A stretch of 64,000 nt of DNA from Enterococcus wangshanyuanii (GCF_002197645.1 NZ_CP021874.1:1426001-1490000); one strand, 5' to 3'. Numbered from the stretch's first letter, positions 1 to 10,383 are shown. Translations and numbers: made by a program. The notes: a model not told the origin generated them from the sequence alone.

Positions 1-1871
1 TCAGTCAATCCAAATAAAACTAATAATTTTCGCATCAGCGGAAAAGCAAACGCTAAGTGCAGTGCTGCTAAGCCAATCGGAAAAAAGAAAACCATCAAGA
101 TTTGACTACGAATCGTCTGCTGTACTTCTTGATGACTCATCCCCACACGCTGCATGATATCGTAACGGCCTTGATCTTCAGTCCCTTCTGACACTTGTTT
201 ATAGTAGATGATGATTCCTGCTGCTAGCGTAAATGTTAACCCAAAAATGATCCCCATAAAAAGAAAGCCGCCAATGAATGAAAGAGAATCTTCTCTGTCT
301 AAGTCGATTGAAGAAAAATCAAGCTCTGTTGATTGCCGTTTTAATAATTCCCGTGCAGCAGTTCCAAATGCTAAACGATTCTCTTGGCTTCCTTCAAGGT
401 TTGCATAAAGAGAATAACTTACACCTTTTGCACTTTTTTCAGGTAATGAACTGATCAACGCTGCAATCTGTTCCTCATCTTTGAAAATCATAAAGAATGT
501 ATCGACTAAACCGTAATCACTCTGCTGTAAAAATTCGATCTTGTCGATCTGTTTCTTGATCTTATACGTATGATCAGCAATAGTGATCGCTGTTTGTTTA
601 TAGGTTCCAGTCAACATATAGACTGCAATTTCATTATCCGCTAAAGCTATTTTTTCCTCCGTTAATCGATTATATTCCGCCTCAGTAATAAAGGTAAACA
701 TAGCAGAATCAACGAAAGCTGTCTCCCCCATTTCACCAACAAATCCTTCATAGATGCCTGTTGCTTTTTTAGACAATAGTACACTGTTATCTACCTGTAA
801 TAATTTATTATCATGCAATTTAACATCCTGTTCCTCTGCCAGATGGACAAGTTCGTTATTGATACTTTCCATTTGTGCTTTGGTAAATTGTTGGCCTTTA
901 GCCCCAATAGTCATATCAAATGGATTACGATTTTGCAATACATTTTCCATACCAAAATATAAGCTGGCTGTCGTCGCTATCGTCACTAGTACCATCGTGC
1001 AAAGAATACAAATACTTGCTAGACCAGCCGCATTTTGTTTCATTCGATAAATCATACTTGAGACAGAAATAAAATGATTGGGTCGATAATAGTAGCGTTT
1101 GTTTTTCTTCAATACTTTCAAAATGGCAATACTGCTGGCCGTAAACAAGGCATAGGTTCCAATAATGACAAGTACAACCGCAATAAAAAAGAGATAAATC
1201 GCACTGATCGGTGATTGGATCGTAACAGATATATAATAACCACTTCCTATACAAAGAAGTCCGATGATAGCCGTTAGCCATTTTGTTTTAGGCTCTTTTT
1301 CACCATATTGTGAGCCCTGAAGCAGTTCAATCGGATTAGCTAAACGCAGCTGTAAAACATTCCACGAAAAAAGTAGAGTATAAATAATAAAAAATAATCC
1401 AATGACATAGAGAATACTTTGGAAGGAAAAATCATAGATAAATTGCTCTCCTAGTTGCGTCATTTTCTTTAATGCTAAAAAACAGAATTTAGCAAACACA
1501 GACCCAATGATCGTTCCACAGATGATAGTGATAAAATAGGATAGAACAGTTTCACAAAATAGCATCTGTCTTAACTCTTTTTTGCCCATTCCTAAAATGT
1601 TATACAGTCCTAGTTCTTTTTTCCGTTGCTTTAACAAGAAACTATTTGTGTATAGAGAAAAGATAATCGTAAAAATCAAGATTACATATTGCCCAAAGCC
1701 AAAAAGTTGTTTCGCTGATTCAGCTGATGGTAAAGTATTCATCCCTTTGTTTTTCACTAAAACTTGCAGGATCACATTGATTACAACTAAAAAGATCATT
1801 GATAGTAAAAAAGGAAGATAAACTTTTCTATTTTTTTTCAAATTGGTTATCGCCAAATTAACATAGAACAT
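1..1871 (-). CDS. BceB-type ABC transporter permease (3' end outside window)
   Basis: Membrane permease of a peptide-antibiotic detoxification transporter (BceAB/FtsX-like family). My translation from the ATG at 1871 stays open to the window edge, about 623 codons. It starts MFYVNLAITNLKKNRK, typical of BceB/YxdM proteins. Hydrophobic segments cluster at the N-terminus and around residues 100-300, followed by a large hydrophilic domain matching the extracellular sensory loop of the family, then another membrane segment near the edge. A strong GGAGG precedes the ATG and the upstream ATPase stop is 2 bases away, so the two are one operon. Family assignment is secure; the substrate is unknown (bacitracin, nisin and related peptides are known for relatives). 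Confidence 0.9.
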   Translation of the reverse strand, partial: MFYVNLAITNLKKNRKVYLPFLLSMIFLVVINVILQVLVKNKGMNTLPSAESAKQLFGFGQYVILIFTIIFSLYTNSFLLKQRKKELGLYNILGMGKKELRQMLFCETVLSYFITIICGTIIGSVFAKFCFLALKKMTQLGEQFIYDFSFQSILYVIGLFFIIYTLLFSWNVLQLRLANPIELLQGSQYGEKEPKTKWLTAIIGLLCIGSGYYISVTIQSPISAIYLFFIAVVLVIIGTYALFTASSIAILKVLKKNKRYYYRPNHFISVSSMIYRMKQNAAGLASICILCTMVLVTIATTASLYFGMENVLQNRNPFDMTIGAKGQQFTKAQMESINNELVHLAEEQDVKLHDNKLLQVDNSVLLSKKATGIYEGFVGEMGETAFVDSAMFTFITEAEYNRLTEEKIALADNEIAVYMLTGTYKQTAITIADHTYKIKKQIDKIEFLQQSDYGLVDTFFMIFKDEEQIAALISSLPEKSAKGVSYSLYANLEGSQENRLAFGTAARELLKRQSTELDFSSIDLDREDSLSFIGGFLFMGIIFGLTFTLAAGIIIYYKQVSEGTEDQGRYDIMQRVGMSHQEVQQTIRSQILMVFFFPIGLAALHLAFAFPLMRKLLVLFGLT

Positions 1872-1873
1872 CC

Positions 1874-2632
1874 TTAGACCTCCTTCGTTAATAATGCGGT
1901 CATCGTTTCCGAAATCATCGTTAGAAATTGATCGTTCGTTTGATGTCCACGATGTAGCTGATTAAACACCTGACCATCTTTGATAAACAAGATCCGATTG
2001 GCATGACTTGCTGCGACAGAACTATGAGTCACCATCAAAATGGTTTGTCCATCATCATTCAGCTGCTGAAACATTGCTAACAATTGAGCGGAAGTTTTTG
2101 AATCTAGTGCACCAGTTGGTTCATCTGCTAAAATAATATCCGGCCTCGTAATGATTGCTCTAGCTGCAGCAACTCGCTGTTTTTGTCCACCAGACAATTC
2201 ATAAGGATATTTATCCAGCAAACCAACCAAACCTAGCTTAGCCGCTAAAGGCGCTATCCGCTTTTCCATCTCGGCAACCGAAACCTTTGCCAAAACTAAA
2301 GGCAAAAAGATATTGTCCCGTGCTGTAAACGTATCTAGTAAATTAAAATCTTGAAAGACAAACCCTAGGTGATCTCTACGAAACGCTGCTGAATCGTTCT
2401 CCTTAATAGCTGAAAGACTGCTTCCATTCAATAAGATTTCTCCAGAAGTCGGTTGATCTAACGTGGCTAAGAGATTCAAAAGCGTACTTTTCCCAGATCC
2501 TGATTCGCCCATGATCGCTACATATTCTCCCTTTTCAACAGAAAAATTGATCTGCTTCAGCGCTTCTACCTGATTCCCACCAAACCGTGTCTGATAGGTT
2601 TTCTTTATATTTTTGACATCTAATAACTTCAT
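1874..2632 (-). CDS. BceA-type ABC transporter ATPase
   Basis: 252-residue ATPase energising the adjacent permease. Walker [10 protein letters not shown] is at about 42-50, signature LSGGQ at 146-150, Walker B IILADEP at 166-172, followed by the ALDS D-loop. The length and the [12 protein letters not shown]-loop match MacB/BceA-type (3.A.1.134-like) ATPases. A GGAGG Shine-Dalgarno lies about 8 bases before the ATG. The paired sensor kinase and regulator are transcribed from a separate unit ending at a terminator just upstream, the usual layout for Bce modules in which the regulator activates the transporter promoter. Confidence 0.93.
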   Translation of the reverse strand: MKLLDVKNIKKTYQTRFGGNQVEALKQINFSVEKGEYVAIMGESGSGKSTLLNLLATLDQPTSGEILLNGSSLSAIKENDSAAFRRDHLGFVFQDFNLLDTFTARDNIFLPLVLAKVSVAEMEKRIAPLAAKLGLVGLLDKYPYELSGGQKQRVAAARAIITRPDIILADEPTGALDSKTSAQLLAMFQQLNDDGQTILMVTHSSVAASHANRILFIKDGQVFNQLHRGHQTNDQFLTMISETMTALLTKEV

Positions 2633-2664
2633 TCGTCATTTCCTCCTGTTCATTCCTTAGCTCT

Positions 2665-2698
2665 ATCATAAGGCAGGGTAAGAAAGGATGCTACTTAC
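2665..2698 (-). promoter_or_regulatory. Transporter promoter with possible BceR-type operator
   Basis: Reading on the minus strand, a TATGAT -10 (2665-2670) lies 16-17 bases downstream of a poor -35 (TAGCAT), as expected for an activator-dependent promoter. The -35 region is flanked by an inverted repeat, GTAAG (2678-2682) and CTTAC (2694-2698), with an 11-base spacer. Assigning this to the neighbouring response regulator is inference from position. Confidence 0.4.
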
Positions 2699-2700
2699 AG

Positions 2701-2736
2701 ATAAAAAACCAAACTTACGATATGGTAAGTTTGGTT
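2701..2736 (-). terminator. Rho-independent terminator of the sensor kinase gene
   Basis: Perfect 12-base stem (AACCAAACTTAC at 2707-2718 with GTAAGTTTGGTT at 2725-2736) with a 6-base loop, followed on the minus strand by a T-run at 2701-2706. It starts 4 bases after the kinase stop and separates the two-component genes from the transporter operon. Confidence 0.85.
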
Positions 2737-2739
2737 ATG

Positions 2740-3759
2740 TTATTCAACTTGAAACTGCTCCTGTGGAAAACGGATAAATACTTTCGTTCCAGTACCGATT
2801 TCAGATTCGATCGTTAAGACTAACCCAATGTTTTGAGCGATCTGCTCACTCATATAAAGTCCTAGCCCAGTCGCTTTCTGATGTTCCCGTCCATTAAACC
2901 CTGTATATCCTTGTTCAAAAACACGTGGTATATCTTCTGGTAAGATGCCAATACCGGAGTCTTCGATCACCAAAGATTCACCTTCAAAGTAAATGCTGAT
3001 TTCCCCTTGACTTGACGTATACTTGATTGCATTGAACAATAACTGCTCGAGGATAAAGATCAGCCACTTTTCATCACTGATCACCGTTTTTAGGTTTGAA
3101 GCTATTGTGATCGTTAAATTTTTTTGTATAAAAAAGCTCGCATATTTCTTTACAGTCAAATGGATCAAGTGATCTAAATCCAGTGTTTTTATAACCAAAT
3201 CGTTATTTACATGGTTCATTCTTAAATACTGCAGCATCATATTGAGATATTCCTCGATTTTAAACAGCTCGGCCTTCATTGCTGAGGAAGGCTCAGCTTG
3301 GGCCTGGACAAGAAGATCTAAGGCGGCAAGCGGTGTTTTGATTTGATGACTCCACATGCTGTAATAATCGATCAATTGATGATTTAATTCTTCACTAGTT
3401 ACTTCTGCTCTTTCCTTTTGTGCAACAGCGGCTAAAAACAAATTACGGTAATCAGCTTCAAGTAATGACCAACTACCTTTAGGCAATAAAGAAAGCTGAC
3501 TGGGATGAAAGTCCGGATTTTTTTTTATACGTAATAATTCTCTATGTACACGACGATAGCGGAAAAAACGACCAATGGATACAAGAAATAGCAAGACAAA
3601 GGTAAATGCTGCTCCGTCAAAAAATGGTTCTAAAGGAAGTTCCCAGAGATAAAAGGTGCATAAAAAAATCAGACATAAGAGTAGATACCCGCCATAAAGT
3701 AAAATACGCTCTTTTAAAAAAGATCGAAACAACTGAAGCTCGTCGAAAAATTTACTCAT
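2740..3759 (-). CDS. Intramembrane-sensing histidine kinase, BceS-like
   Basis: 339-residue sensor kinase. Two N-terminal membrane segments (about residues 20-40 and 47-64) are separated by only a few residues, with no extracellular sensor domain, the hallmark of BceS/intramembrane-sensing kinases that read the transport state of the partner ABC transporter. The phospho-accepting His is H138 in MWSHQIKTPLAAL. The ATPase domain shows the N box (LLFNAIKYT), G1 (DSGIGI) and G2 (GLGLYMS). It overlaps the upstream regulator by 8 bases, so the two are translationally coupled. Confidence 0.92.
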   Translation of the reverse strand: MSKFFDELQLFRSFLKERILLYGGYLLLCLIFLCTFYLWELPLEPFFDGAAFTFVLLFLVSIGRFFRYRRVHRELLRIKKNPDFHPSQLSLLPKGSWSLLEADYRNLFLAAVAQKERAEVTSEELNHQLIDYYSMWSHQIKTPLAALDLLVQAQAEPSSAMKAELFKIEEYLNMMLQYLRMNHVNNDLVIKTLDLDHLIHLTVKKYASFFIQKNLTITIASNLKTVISDEKWLIFILEQLLFNAIKYTSSQGEISIYFEGESLVIEDSGIGILPEDIPRVFEQGYTGFNGREHQKATGLGLYMSEQIAQNIGLVLTIESEIGTGTKVFIRFPQEQFQVE

Positions 3760-4438
3760 CGGTATCCTCCAATAAATAGCCTTTGTTTTTTACCGTTTGA
3801 ATCGCTTTATCCAAGCCAATAGCCGATAACTTCTTTCGCAAACGGGTCATATTGACAGCTAATGTATTACTATCGACAAACTCATCGCCCTCCCAGAGCT
3901 TTTCCATGATTTCTTCGCGAGGAACGATTTTACCGACATGCTGAAATAACAATAATAATATTTTACTTTCGTTTGGTGTGAGTAAAACGGACTCATCACG
4001 CCGTTTGACAACATTCTCCTGCGGATTTAGTTCATATTCTGTATAGTGATACTCCTGTTGATGTTGACCAAACTGATAGCTACGACGGAGTAAAGCCTGG
4101 ATTTTCGCCACTAAAACAGAAAGATCAAATGGCTTAGGAATAAAATCATCTCCACCAAGATTCATTGCCATGACCATATTCATATTATCATTAGCAGATG
4201 AAAGAAAAATAATTGGGACCTCTGAATCTTTACGAATTTCCTGACACCAATAAAAACCGTTATAAAACGGTAATGAAATATCAAGCAAAACAAGATCTGC
4301 TTCAAACGCTTGAATCTCTTGATCGACACGCTGAAAATCCGCTACACTGCAACAACTAAAGCCCCATTGAGTCAAATGCTCTTCCAGTACCTTTGTGATC
4401 ACTGGATCGTCTTCAATAATGAATATTTTCTGGTTCAT
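3752..4438 (-). CDS. OmpR-family response regulator, BceR-like
   Basis: 228 residues. The receiver domain has the acidic pair near residue 10, phospho-acceptor D53 in LVLLDISLPFYNG, and the conserved K of IPKPFD near 107. The C-terminal half is a winged-helix DNA-binding domain with the LTPNESKILLLL and VDSNTLAVNMTRLRKKL signatures. Expected role: activating the downstream transporter operon when the kinase senses the antimicrobial peptide. The start has an AGGATAGGT sequence just upstream. Confidence 0.92.
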   Translation of the reverse strand: MNQKIFIIEDDPVITKVLEEHLTQWGFSCCSVADFQRVDQEIQAFEADLVLLDISLPFYNGFYWCQEIRKDSEVPIIFLSSANDNMNMVMAMNLGGDDFIPKPFDLSVLVAKIQALLRRSYQFGQHQQEYHYTEYELNPQENVVKRRDESVLLTPNESKILLLLFQHVGKIVPREEIMEKLWEGDEFVDSNTLAVNMTRLRKKLSAIGLDKAIQTVKNKGYLLEDTDE

Positions 4439-4582
4439 ACCTATCCTCCATAATCCTTCTACTCATTTCTATTCCCTATTTTAGCATTATTTCCTATTAA
4501 TAAAAAATCAGTCTCAGGTCGGGGGTTTTCCATTGATCCTTCTGTCATACTTAGGTTATCAAATGATATTCAGGAGGTTTAT

Positions 4583-4897
4583 ATGAAAATAAATGGGGCA
4601 GCACTGGTTGGGTTATTATTTTTAGATTTGATTTTAGTTGGATTCGGTATTGCACTGATTGCACTGATTTTCTCTTTGTGGGTCATCGTCTACTCTTTTA
4701 TTGCTTCACCGTTTTTAGTCATTGGTGCACATTTCCTACAGTTACAGGAATTTACGCTTTGGCGCATCGTTTTAGGAGCAGCTCTTGCAACACTTAGCTT
4801 TACTGTGATTTTACCCTTTGCCAAAATCGCTACCAGCAAAGTGAAAGCATTGTTTATCCAGTATTTTGCTTTTCATCAACAAAGTTTGTATAAATGA
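4583..4897 (+). CDS. Small membrane protein of unknown function
   Basis: 104 residues, largely hydrophobic: about three membrane segments (roughly 8-32, 34-50 and 62-84) with a short positively charged tail. The ATG follows a CAGGAGG Shine-Dalgarno at 7 bases. A plausible promoter upstream has TTGATC, a 17-base spacer and TTATCA. It is divergent from the two-component system, so a role in the envelope stress response is possible but is only an inference. I do not recognise the family. Confidence 0.7.
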   Translation: MKINGAALVGLLFLDLILVGFGIALIALIFSLWVIVYSFIASPFLVIGAHFLQLQEFTLWRIVLGAALATLSFTVILPFAKIATSKVKALFIQYFAFHQQSLYK

Positions 4898-4914
4898 GCT
4901 TTAAAAAAAATAGG

Positions 4915-4959
4915 CCTAGAGATCGTTCTTAGAACTGTTCTCTAGGTTTATTTTTTATT
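4915..4959. terminator. Bidirectional terminator between convergent genes
   Basis: Stem CCTAGAGA (4915-4922) / TCTCTAGG (4939-4946), with a T-rich tract after it on the plus strand and an A-run before it that gives a T-run on the minus strand. It serves the small membrane gene and topB. Confidence 0.8.
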
Positions 4960-4961
4960 GT

Positions 4962-7046
4962 TTACTCATTATTTTGCATCGCTGCTTTTAGCGCTTGAGC
5001 CAATGCACTTTCTTCTGGTTCTTCTTTTTGTGTATATTTTTTCATTAATTTGCGTTCTTCATGTTTGCTCAATTTTTTACTGCGTTCTTTTTTGTCTTGC
5101 ATTTTTTCAGTGATCGAGCAGTATTTGCATTTGAAATAGGCACCATTTTTTCCTTCGATGATCTCCATTTTGCGATGACATTGAGAGCAACGATGATTCG
5201 ATACCTTGGGATCTTTTCTTCTGCGATAGCTGCACTCTTGGTTGGTACAAACATAGATTTTACCATCTTTGGTATTTTTCTCACGCAAGTTCGAGCCGCA
5301 ATCCGGACATTTTTTCTGCGTAATTGAAAAGTCCTGGTATTTGCTTTGACTCTGTTTGATTTCGCTGACCAGCTTTTTCGTATCTTGCTCGATTTCATTC
5401 AAGAAAACCTTGCTGCTTTGTTTGCCCTTTGCGATCGCTTCAAGTTCTTTTTCCCATTTTTCCGTTAATTCAGGTGTTACCAACGAGGGATTGACTAGCT
5501 CAAGTAATTGCTTTCCTTTTGATGAAACCATCAAACCACTTGTTGTGCGCTCCATTAATTCTGATTTGATCAGCTTTTCAATGATTTCAGCACGAGTAGC
5601 TGGTGTGCCTAGGCTGTGTTTTTCCATCAAACCTAGCAAGCTTCCTTCCGTTAAAGGTTTGGGCGGACTTGTTAATTCTTTATTGATCGTGAAATTAGGT
5701 GAAATAACCATACCCAGCTTCCAGTCAACAGATGGTACAACTTCTTCTTTTTCTTGCTTCCAGCCTGCTTCTTCAACTTTGCTTTGACGGAAAATAAATT
5801 GCTCTTTGCCAAAACTCACGGTTATTTTCGTTTGCTTTGTTCGGTGCGGCTCTGCGAACATTCCTAGAAAGCGTGTAACGATCATATTGTAGATTTTTTG
5901 TTCATCCCCACTTAATTTTTCATAGCGCGGGCGTTGCTCTGTTGGAATCAATGCGTGGTGGTCTGTCACCTTCTCATTTTGAAAGACTTTCGTCAATTTG
6001 ACTTGAGCACCATTTTTGATATATGTTTTCACTTCTGGTGCGAAATCACTGACTGCTTGCAGCCTCTCTTTCATCGTCGCTTTCATATCTGTGGTCAAGT
6101 ATTTACTATCTGTTCTTGGATAAGTGACGATTTTATGAAATTCATATAGGCTTTGGACAAGGGACAATGTTTTCTTAGCTGAAAATTGATAACGTTGGTT
6201 CGCTTCTCGTTGGATTTCTGTTAAATCATAAGGCAATGGTGCTTGTTCTGTCTTACTTTTTTCCTGGATATCCGTTACTTTTCCTTTGGTTTCACTAAGC
6301 TTTTTGACAAATGCTTCTACGTCATTACGTTCTTTAAAACTGTATGGATTACTTTGTACTAATTTTGCTTTTTCTTTTTGCACATGTAGGTCTACAGAAA
6401 AATAAGCTTGTGGACGGAAACTTTCGATTTTCTTTTCTTGTTGTCGTACTAAAGACAATGTCGGTGTTTGAACACGTCCTGCCGATAAGCTGTCCTGATA
6501 TTTAACAGTCAACGCTCTAGTTACGTTCAATCCAACTAACCAGTCTGCTTTAGCACGAGCTAATGCAGAATAGTATAAATTATCGTATTCTTTAGCAGGT
6601 CGTAATTTTTTGAAGCCGTCTTTGATTGCTTTATCTGTTTGAGAAGAGATCCATAGTCGTTTGACCGGCTTATTGAAATGAACATATTCCAAGATCCACC
6701 GAGCCACAAGTTCACCTTCACGTCCGGCATCCGTTGCGATCACAGCTTCTGAAACATCTTTACGATTGGCTAATTGTTTGATTGCTTTTAATTGATGGCC
6801 GGTTTTTGGCAAAGGCTTGATCCCTAGATTTTTTGGCACCATCGGCAAAGTTTCCATTTGCCAGCTTTGCCATTCTTTATTGATATCCTCCGGCATTTTT
6901 AAGCCTAATAAATGACCTAATGCCCAAGTTACGATGACAGTTGGTCCTTCATAATAGCTTTTATTTTTTTGATTTGCCCCTAGCACTTTGCTCAAATCTT
7001 TAGCTACACTAGGTTTTTCAGCAATGATTAGTTGTTTATTCGCCAT
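4962..7046 (-). CDS. topB: DNA topoisomerase III
   Basis: Type IA topoisomerase of about 694 residues. The Toprim motif DAGREGE is at about 106-112 and the active-site tyrosine Y309 lies in VTYPRTDSKYL. Two C-terminal zinc-ribbon modules (CPDCGS...C-N-Q-E-C and CSQC...CKYC) fit the Firmicute TopB architecture. It relaxes and decatenates DNA. I chose ATG at 7046 because AGTGAG lies 8 bases upstream; a GTG three codons earlier (7055) is in frame but has a weaker ribosome site. Monocistronic, ending at the bidirectional terminator. Confidence 0.95.
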   Translation of the reverse strand: MANKQLIIAEKPSVAKDLSKVLGANQKNKSYYEGPTVIVTWALGHLLGLKMPEDINKEWQSWQMETLPMVPKNLGIKPLPKTGHQLKAIKQLANRKDVSEAVIATDAGREGELVARWILEYVHFNKPVKRLWISSQTDKAIKDGFKKLRPAKEYDNLYYSALARAKADWLVGLNVTRALTVKYQDSLSAGRVQTPTLSLVRQQEKKIESFRPQAYFSVDLHVQKEKAKLVQSNPYSFKERNDVEAFVKKLSETKGKVTDIQEKSKTEQAPLPYDLTEIQREANQRYQFSAKKTLSLVQSLYEFHKIVTYPRTDSKYLTTDMKATMKERLQAVSDFAPEVKTYIKNGAQVKLTKVFQNEKVTDHHALIPTEQRPRYEKLSGDEQKIYNMIVTRFLGMFAEPHRTKQTKITVSFGKEQFIFRQSKVEEAGWKQEKEEVVPSVDWKLGMVISPNFTINKELTSPPKPLTEGSLLGLMEKHSLGTPATRAEIIEKLIKSELMERTTSGLMVSSKGKQLLELVNPSLVTPELTEKWEKELEAIAKGKQSSKVFLNEIEQDTKKLVSEIKQSQSKYQDFSITQKKCPDCGSNLREKNTKDGKIYVCTNQECSYRRRKDPKVSNHRCSQCHRKMEIIEGKNGAYFKCKYCSITEKMQDKKERSKKLSKHEERKLMKKYTQKEEPEESALAQALKAAMQNNE

Positions 7047-7160
7047 TTTTTTCACTCACTTTTCTTTGACTTTTATATAGATGTCCGTTTATTTGTAAAT
7101 TTCAATGGTTTTATTTTAACATATTCTCTTCAACCATTGCGGTCTCTGGAAATCTTTTTA

Positions 7161-7206
7161 TTGAAATGTAACGAATAAAGAGATATACTTACTATTAGTA
7201 AGTATA
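7161..7206 (+). promoter_or_regulatory. Promoter with perfect 23-bp operator palindrome
   Basis: TTGAAA (7161-7166), a 17-base spacer and TATACT (7184-7189). Starting exactly at the -10 is a perfect palindrome, TATACTTACT (7184-7193), ATT, AGTAAGTATA (7197-7206). A dyad covering the -10 and start site is the usual place for a repressor. The TATAC/GTATA half-sites resemble operators of HxlR-type (YodB/QsrR/HypR) thiol or quinone sensors, which would suit the oxidoreductase downstream; that match is from memory and is an inference. Confidence 0.7.
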
Positions 7207-7220
7207 AAAAAGGAGAAACT

Positions 7221-7931
7221 ATGATCACAATTGAATTTTTTCACGACGTTATTTGCAGTTTTTGTTTTCCCATGTCTTATCGCATGAGAGAGGTTCAAAA
7301 AGAGCTTCCCGATATAAAAATCATTCACCGTTCCTTCCCGCTTGCTTGGGAGCCGGAACATCTTGCTCAAATGTTCGGTTCTAGAGAGCAAGCCAAACAA
7401 GAAATCCTTTCTCACTGGGCGCATGCCAATCAAAATGATGACCTGCACCGTTTTAATATCAAAGGCATGGAACAGGCTGATTTTCTTTTCCCAACTTCAA
7501 AACATGGGTTGGTCGCTGCCAAAGCAGCTGGTGTCATTGCAGGACAGGAAGGCTACTGGGAACTTTTCGATGCATTACAAAACGCGTTATTTGTCGACAA
7601 TCAAAATATTGAAGATCTTACAGTCATCTCCGCTCTTGTTCAAGCAAGCTCTTTAGATTTTGATCAATGGCAAAAAGCATTTGATGATCCTGCAACATTA
7701 GCTTTAGTTGAAGCTGATTTTCAATTAGCCGATCGCTATCAATTATCAGGTGTTCCAGCGTTGATCGTTAATGGAAAGTACTTGATCAATGGTGCCCAGC
7801 CGTTTGAACAGATCATCCAAGCGATCCAAACAATCAAAGAAAAAGAAGGTCCAGTCATTGAAATCTTAGATCAGGACCAGCCAACTGGTGCTTCTTGTAC
7901 TATGGAAGATGGCAAATGGGTCTGTGATTAA
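7221..7931 (+). CDS. DsbA-family oxidoreductase (FrnE-like)
   Basis: 236-residue thioredoxin-fold protein without a signal peptide, so cytoplasmic. The N-terminal active site is C12-S-F-C15 in FFHDVICSFCFP, and the cis-proline loop is GVPALIV near residue 178. The central helical insertion is typical of FrnE/2-hydroxychromene-isomerase-like DsbA proteins. A second cysteine pair near the C-terminus (GASCTMEDGKWVC) recalls the extra CxnC of FrnE. Ribosome site AAGGAG is 5 bases before the ATG. Probably handles disulfides or thiol stress; its operator suggests inducible expression. Confidence 0.85.
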   Translation: MITIEFFHDVICSFCFPMSYRMREVQKELPDIKIIHRSFPLAWEPEHLAQMFGSREQAKQEILSHWAHANQNDDLHRFNIKGMEQADFLFPTSKHGLVAAKAAGVIAGQEGYWELFDALQNALFVDNQNIEDLTVISALVQASSLDFDQWQKAFDDPATLALVEADFQLADRYQLSGVPALIVNGKYLINGAQPFEQIIQAIQTIKEKEGPVIEILDQDQPTGASCTMEDGKWVCD

Positions 7932-7936
7932 ACAAT

Positions 7937-7987
7937 AAAAGAGTTGAAAGGACAGAGCAATCTGCCACTTTTCAACTCTTTTTTTAG
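7937..7987. terminator. Bidirectional terminator
   Basis: GAGTTGAAA (7941-7949) pairs with TTTCAACTC (7970-7978); flanking A- and T-runs allow use from both sides, by the DsbA-family gene and the convergent DUF1033 gene. Confidence 0.8.
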
Positions 7988-8349
7988 ACTAGGCTTGTTT
8001 TACAGCATCTAGGTTTTCCACAATCATTATGACGTTCATGAAAATCATCGCCGCTTTCAAACGTCACCGCCTGATGGTCTTTCAATAAGGCTAACCCTCT
8101 ATATTGCTGTAAATCTTCATCACACTCTTCACACCAGCGTTCATCGCCCTCATTCCAAAACGCAGCCAAATAATTTACTTTAGTATTTATGTATTCGTGG
8201 GTAGATGAAAGTTCCCGCCATTTTTTTATGTAGTAACGCTCTGCATCTTCCAGACAATCAAAGCTTTTCTCTTCTTCGATATCTTCCTGCCAGTCTTCAA
8301 AAAACCACCACGGCTCATTATCACCGTACATGGTAATCACTTGGTACAT
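7984..8349 (-). CDS. DUF1033 family protein
   Basis: 121 residues, acidic and tryptophan-rich (EPWWFFEDWQ near residue 13), as in the DUF1033 family of Lactobacillales. Contains Cys pairs (WCEEC at about 72-76, a CCK near the end) that could bind metal. No membrane segments. Function not known; I give the family from overall resemblance. Confidence 0.75.
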   Translation of the reverse strand: MYQVITMYGDNEPWWFFEDWQEDIEEEKSFDCLEDAERYYIKKWRELSSTHEYINTKVNYLAAFWNEGDERWCEECDEDLQQYRGLALLKDHQAVTFESGDDFHERHNDCGKPRCCKTSLV

Positions 8350-8564
8350 CCGCTAATCACTCCAATTCTTTCTACAAGTGCTATTCTAGTCACTTAAAAG
8401 AAATCTTTCAACTTAAGTGCTTGTGAAATGTTTGTTGTTTAAACGCTCATTTTTTATTTTAACATAAGTTAAAGGAGAATAACGTCAAATTTTTCCTTTT
8501 TATCTAATTGCGGATGGAAAAAGCATTTGCTAAAATAGGAATACTATGGAAAGGATCGTTTATT

Positions 8565-8972
8565 ATGAAAAAACCTGTATTTTGGAATTCAATTGCTCTT
8601 TATTTACTTCTTTACAATAATATTTTGATCATTATTAGCCTGATCATGGCGTTGAAAGCTGTTGTCGAAGGGGATGGAACCTTTGGAGCAGATGTTTGGT
8701 ACCAGATTTTAGTGTTCATCGTTTATATCATCGTGATCGCTGGTCTTTTGACTGGCGGAAAGAAAGGCTATATCCTCTCTTGCTTATTTATTCCCTTCAT
8801 TTTTTTGATGTATTTTTATCCACCGATCATGGTGCGAATGTTCCCAAAAATGATTATGCTTGCTTTTCGTGTAGCAGAATTCAGCTCATTTGTTTATTTG
8901 ATCGTGTCCCCGGAATCTAGAGCTTATTTTCGTAATAGCAACAGTCAGGATGGGATAAACTCCAAGAAATAA
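8565..8972 (+). CDS. Small integral membrane protein
   Basis: 135 residues from the ATG at 8565, with four predicted membrane segments and a basic C-terminal tail. An upstream in-frame start at 8508 would add 19 residues, but GGAAAGGAT sits properly before 8565 and the longer N-terminus is not membrane-like. No recognised family. Confidence 0.65.
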   Translation: MKKPVFWNSIALYLLLYNNILIIISLIMALKAVVEGDGTFGADVWYQILVFIVYIIVIAGLLTGGKKGYILSCLFIPFIFLMYFYPPIMVRMFPKMIMLAFRVAEFSSFVYLIVSPESRAYFRNSNSQDGINSKK

Positions 8973-9015
8973 GCGGAAATTATTTCTGCTTCCACCATTT
9001 ATTCATTTTAAAAAG

Positions 9016-9050
9016 AACTGGGTCGTAACTCTACGAGTTACGACCCAGTT
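9016..9050. repeat. Perfect 16-bp inverted repeat
   Basis: AACTGGGTCGTAACTC (9016-9031), TAC, GAGTTACGACCCAGTT (9035-9050). A T-rich tract follows on the minus strand (CTTTTTAAAA), so it probably ends mnmA transcripts; on the plus strand there is no T-run. It could also be a dispersed palindromic repeat. The 135 bases between it and mnmA hold nothing I recognise. Confidence 0.7.
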
Positions 9051-9185
9051 TCGCTCTAAAACTTGATAAAAACGGTTAAAAGTCAGGTTACTTCGGCAAT
9101 TTCTCAAAATGCAATCATTACAAAAAACGTATTATTTTTCTTTTGCTCCAATTGCTCAAACCTTAACGACTTTTGTCTCAACCTA

Positions 9186-10325
<1,140 letters not shown>

Positions 10326-10383
10326 TCAATTTAGATTCTGAAATCATCCACGATTTGAAGGTCGTAACTTTTCAGTGATACTT

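Noticed and set aside
925..1281. 118-codon minus-strand ORF within the first 1.9 kb
   Set aside because: It is a shadow of the BceB permease gene, whose own frame stays open to the window edge and matches the family throughout.
5069..5398. 109-codon Lys/Arg-rich ORF inside topB
   Set aside because: Same strand, wrong frame of the topB zinc-ribbon region; no ribosome site.
9016..9050. Terminator for the 8565-8972 gene on the plus strand
   Set aside because: No T-run follows on the plus strand; the T-rich tract is on the minus side, so it was assigned to mnmA direction or left as a repeat.
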